Assembly (NCBI GenBank): GCA_041623475.1
Contig: JBFJWU010000027.1
Span: 1-16,780, forward strand
Direction: 5' to 3'
Origin: JBFJWU01 sp041623475 [NCBI: bacterium]
Lineage (GTDB): Bacteria; J088
DNA: 16,780 nucleotides
The notes under the pieces were generated by a model, which worked only from the letters and a program-made list of their open reading frames with translations, was not told the origin of the DNA and did no database searches. Of this stretch, positions 14,883-16,780 are shown piece by piece. The translations under genes were made by a program, and so were the position numbers. Numbering within the stretch: position 1 is the first letter of the stretch; each line of letters begins with the position of its first letter.

Positions 14883-15962
14883 GTGGCGTTACAGAATCTT
14901 CAACAGACCATGCGCTCGTTGTTTCGCGGGTTGCCAGCGCGCGACAGCGATATCGATTCGGACCAGCAGATCCAGATCCTGTCCGAAATCACGCGGGCGG
15001 TCGCATCGACAATGGACGGCGCGGATTCGGCCCATCGCCTGATTACCGAGGCGATCACGTCATTGCTGCGGTCTGAGCGCAGCATTCTGTTCCTGCCGGA
15101 TCCGACAGGTGGTTTTCGCGCGGCCGCTGCCAGTGGGCTGGTTGACCAGCAAAAGATTGGCGGTTTGAAGATTCCCGGGGACATCGGCGCTGTTGCCAGG
15201 GTTTTTGACTCTGGAAAGACCATCTTTATCCCGGACGCGAACAACCCGCCGTTCCCCCTGTCTGACATGGCCAACGAACTGGGAGTACAGTCCATTGCGG
15301 CGGCACCGCTACGGTTACAACAGGAAACCATCGGTGTCATCGTTGCCGACACCCGGCGCGACGGGCGGCCATTCACCCCGGCAGACATCCGTATGCTCGA
15401 AGTATTTGGGACGTTGGCGGCATTTGTCGCTTCCGAAGCACGCCTGATTGACGAACTGCGGCGACGAAACGCCGAGATGGAATCCCTGTTCGACGTCGCC
15501 CGCCACTCCAACAGCGAAGCCAGTCCAGAAGCCGTGCTGCGAATGATCCTTGACAATGCCGTCGAACACACAGGCTCGTCATCCGGATCAATCATGTTCG
15601 TTGACCCCAATAACCAGGAACTCGTCATCCGAGCCAGCGAAGGGCTCCCGGACGACGTCGGGGAACATATGCGCCTGTCCGTGGGCCAGGGGGTAACCGG
15701 TTGGGTTGCCAGTCAGGGCCTGAGTGCGCGGATCGACGATGTCCGCTCAGATGATCGTTACGTCGAGGCAAGTGGAACGGTTCGCTCTGAACTTGCGGTG
15801 CCGATCAAAACCGGGAACGAGATTGTCGGTGTCCTCAACGTCGACAGTGACCACGTCGATGCATATACAGACGAGCACCAACAGTACCTGGAAGCCCTTG
15901 CAGACCTGGCGGCATCACGAATCAGGCTGGCGTTTTCCGATCAGGGAGACGACCAAAGTTGA
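14883..15962 (+). CDS. Tandem GAF-domain protein, probable sensor without output domain
   Basis: The protein has 359 residues from GTG 14883, 4 nt after the dksA stop. ATG 14910 (residue 10) is an alternative start. It carries two GAF domains. GAF1 spans about residues 30-185 (SERSILFLPDPTGG, AARVFDSGKT-like segment, AAPLRLQQETIGVIVADTR, FTPADIRMLEVFGTLAA). A helical linker (IDELRRRNAEMESLFDVARH) leads to GAF2 at about 205-350 (GSIMFVDPNNQELVIRASEG, VGQGVTGWVASQGLSARIDDVRSD, SELAVPIKTGNEIVGVLNVDS). GAF domains bind small molecules such as cyclic nucleotides or sense redox or light. No kinase, GGDEF, HD or DNA-binding domain follows, so it may act by protein contact. The ligand cannot be told from sequence. 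Its coupling to dksA and overlap with galU suggest cotranscription. Confidence 0.88.
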   Translation: MALQNLQQTMRSLFRGLPARDSDIDSDQQIQILSEITRAVASTMDGADSAHRLITEAITSLLRSERSILFLPDPTGGFRAAAASGLVDQQKIGGLKIPGDIGAVARVFDSGKTIFIPDANNPPFPLSDMANELGVQSIAAAPLRLQQETIGVIVADTRRDGRPFTPADIRMLEVFGTLAAFVASEARLIDELRRRNAEMESLFDVARHSNSEASPEAVLRMILDNAVEHTGSSSGSIMFVDPNNQELVIRASEGLPDDVGEHMRLSVGQGVTGWVASQGLSARIDDVRSDDRYVEASGTVRSELAVPIKTGNEIVGVLNVDSDHVDAYTDEHQQYLEALADLAASRIRLAFSDQGDDQS

Positions 15963-16780
15963 AACTGACCAAAGCTGTGATTCCGGCAGCCGGACTGGGG
16001 TCCCGGATGTTGCCCTTTTCCAGCGCGGTTCCCAAGGAATTGCTGCCGGTTGGCACCATGCCCGTCTTCCAATATGTGTTGTCTGAAGCGTACCGGGCTG
16101 GCATCGAAACGATTGTCCTCGTAAATGCGGCCTGGAAGACAGCCCTTGATGACTACCTGAGCCCGGATCGCGGTCGACTGGCATCAATCCTCGGCACCGA
16201 GAAAGAACGTATGCTGGACTCGCTGATGCAGCTGGCCCGTGCGATGGAGATCGTATCGGTTGACCAGCCAGAGCCCAGGGGATTGGGCCACGCCGTGTCG
16301 ATGGCCAACCCGATCGTACAGGACGAACCGTTCGCTGTCCTGCTACCCGATGAAATCATCCTTCAGTCGCCGGGTGTCGTCGCCGACCTGATCAACGCTT
16401 CCGACGACACAACCGGGGCGATTGCCGTGATCGAAGTCCCGCGAGAAAAAACCAGCAGCTACGGGATCGTAGCGGTTGACAATGACGGCAGCGAAGCACC
16501 GGGAATCACCGCGATGGTCGAGAAACCGGACCCGGCGGACGCTCCGACAAATCTTGCGATTGTCGGCCGCTACGTATTTCCCCAGGGATTCCGGTCGGCC
16601 CTTCAGGACTTGCAGCCCGGCGCCGGTGGCGAACTGCAACTGACAGACGCAATGCGCGATAACCTGGACCGGTTTCCGCTGCGAGCCGTCCGTGTATCGG
16701 GTCGCCGTTTTGACACTGGCAATCCGGCCGCCTACGCAGCCTGCTGGCAGGCATACCTGGACGCCCCGGAAGCGTTTCAC
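15959..16780 (+). CDS. galU: UTP--glucose-1-phosphate uridylyltransferase (GalU-like), 3' end cut by window edge
   Basis: This nucleotidyltransferase makes UDP-glucose from UTP and glucose 1-phosphate for envelope polysaccharide or glycan synthesis. There are 274 visible codons; GalU is usually ~290-300 residues, so only the C-terminal end is missing. Motifs are KAVIPAAGLGSRMLPFSSAVPKELLPV at the start (nucleotide-binding loop and catalytic PKE), PRGLGHAVSMA, EPFAVLLPDEII, SSYGIVAVD, VEKPDPADAPTNLAIVGRYVF, GAGGELQLTDAM and RRFDTGNPAAY. The segment after PKE (LLPVGTMPVFQYVLSEA) and the NAAWK region deviate from the common GalU wording, so a related sugar-nucleotide enzyme is possible. The start is TTG 15959, overlapping the GAF gene stop as TTGA. 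GGGAG lies about 10 nt upstream, and only a few residues precede the conserved VIPAAG. Confidence 0.88.
   Translation, partial: MKLTKAVIPAAGLGSRMLPFSSAVPKELLPVGTMPVFQYVLSEAYRAGIETIVLVNAAWKTALDDYLSPDRGRLASILGTEKERMLDSLMQLARAMEIVSVDQPEPRGLGHAVSMANPIVQDEPFAVLLPDEIILQSPGVVADLINASDDTTGAIAVIEVPREKTSSYGIVAVDNDGSEAPGITAMVEKPDPADAPTNLAIVGRYVFPQGFRSALQDLQPGAGGELQLTDAMRDNLDRFPLRAVRVSGRRFDTGNPAAYAACWQAYLDAPEAFH

Noticed and set aside
1-16780. CRISPR array, transposon, prophage, integrase site, tRNA or rRNA
   Set aside because: No regular repeats, terminal inverted repeats, transposase or phage motifs, or RNA gene signatures were seen on either strand.

Overview
The window is GC-rich, gene-dense chromosomal DNA from a diderm (Gram-negative type) bacterium. 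Evidence for this is the tandem periplasmic SurA/parvulin-type foldases, lipoproteins with lipobox signal peptides, a four-domain GlnD, a DksA with an intact acidic tip and C4 zinc finger, and a surA-pdxA adjacency like that of proteobacteria. Large lipoproteins with DxDxDG calcium-type loops are common in deltaproteobacteria-like lineages (Myxococcota and relatives), so I favour such an organism, but the phylum cannot be fixed from this window. I see no tRNA, rRNA, insertion sequence, phage gene, CRISPR array or defence system.

Layout. (1) Minus strand 1-3327: a fabH-like ketoacyl synthase, rimI and a large lipoprotein that runs off the left edge; rimI and the lipoprotein overlap by 4 nt, so this is probably one operon. 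(2) Plus strand 3449-5302: a second large lipoprotein with a TPR-like start, convergent with and overlapping the next block. (3) Minus strand 5283-9921: two parvulin-type foldase lipoproteins, a SurA-like protein, pdxA and a DedA membrane protein. A strong intrinsic terminator separates the first foldase from the other four genes. (4) A divergent promoter region at 9922-10189. (5) Plus strand 10190-16780: glnD, then an AT-rich regulatory leader and the run cysC-cysH-dksA-tandem GAF protein-galU, with galU cut by the right edge.

How the genes work together. The foldases and lipoproteins serve the periplasm and outer membrane. PdxA makes a pyridoxal phosphate precursor and is translationally coupled to the SurA-like gene. 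GlnD is the nitrogen sensor acting on PII. CysC and CysH both use APS, one phosphorylating it and the other reducing it. DksA and the GAF protein point to global control, and GalU supplies UDP-glucose for envelope polysaccharide.

Most genes are housekeeping. The least explained items are the two lipoproteins flanking fabH-rimI, the terminator whose T-tract touches the next start codon, the SurA-like protein without a recognisable isomerase motif, the dyad-rich cysC leader, and the hairpin that would mask the dksA ribosome binding site.
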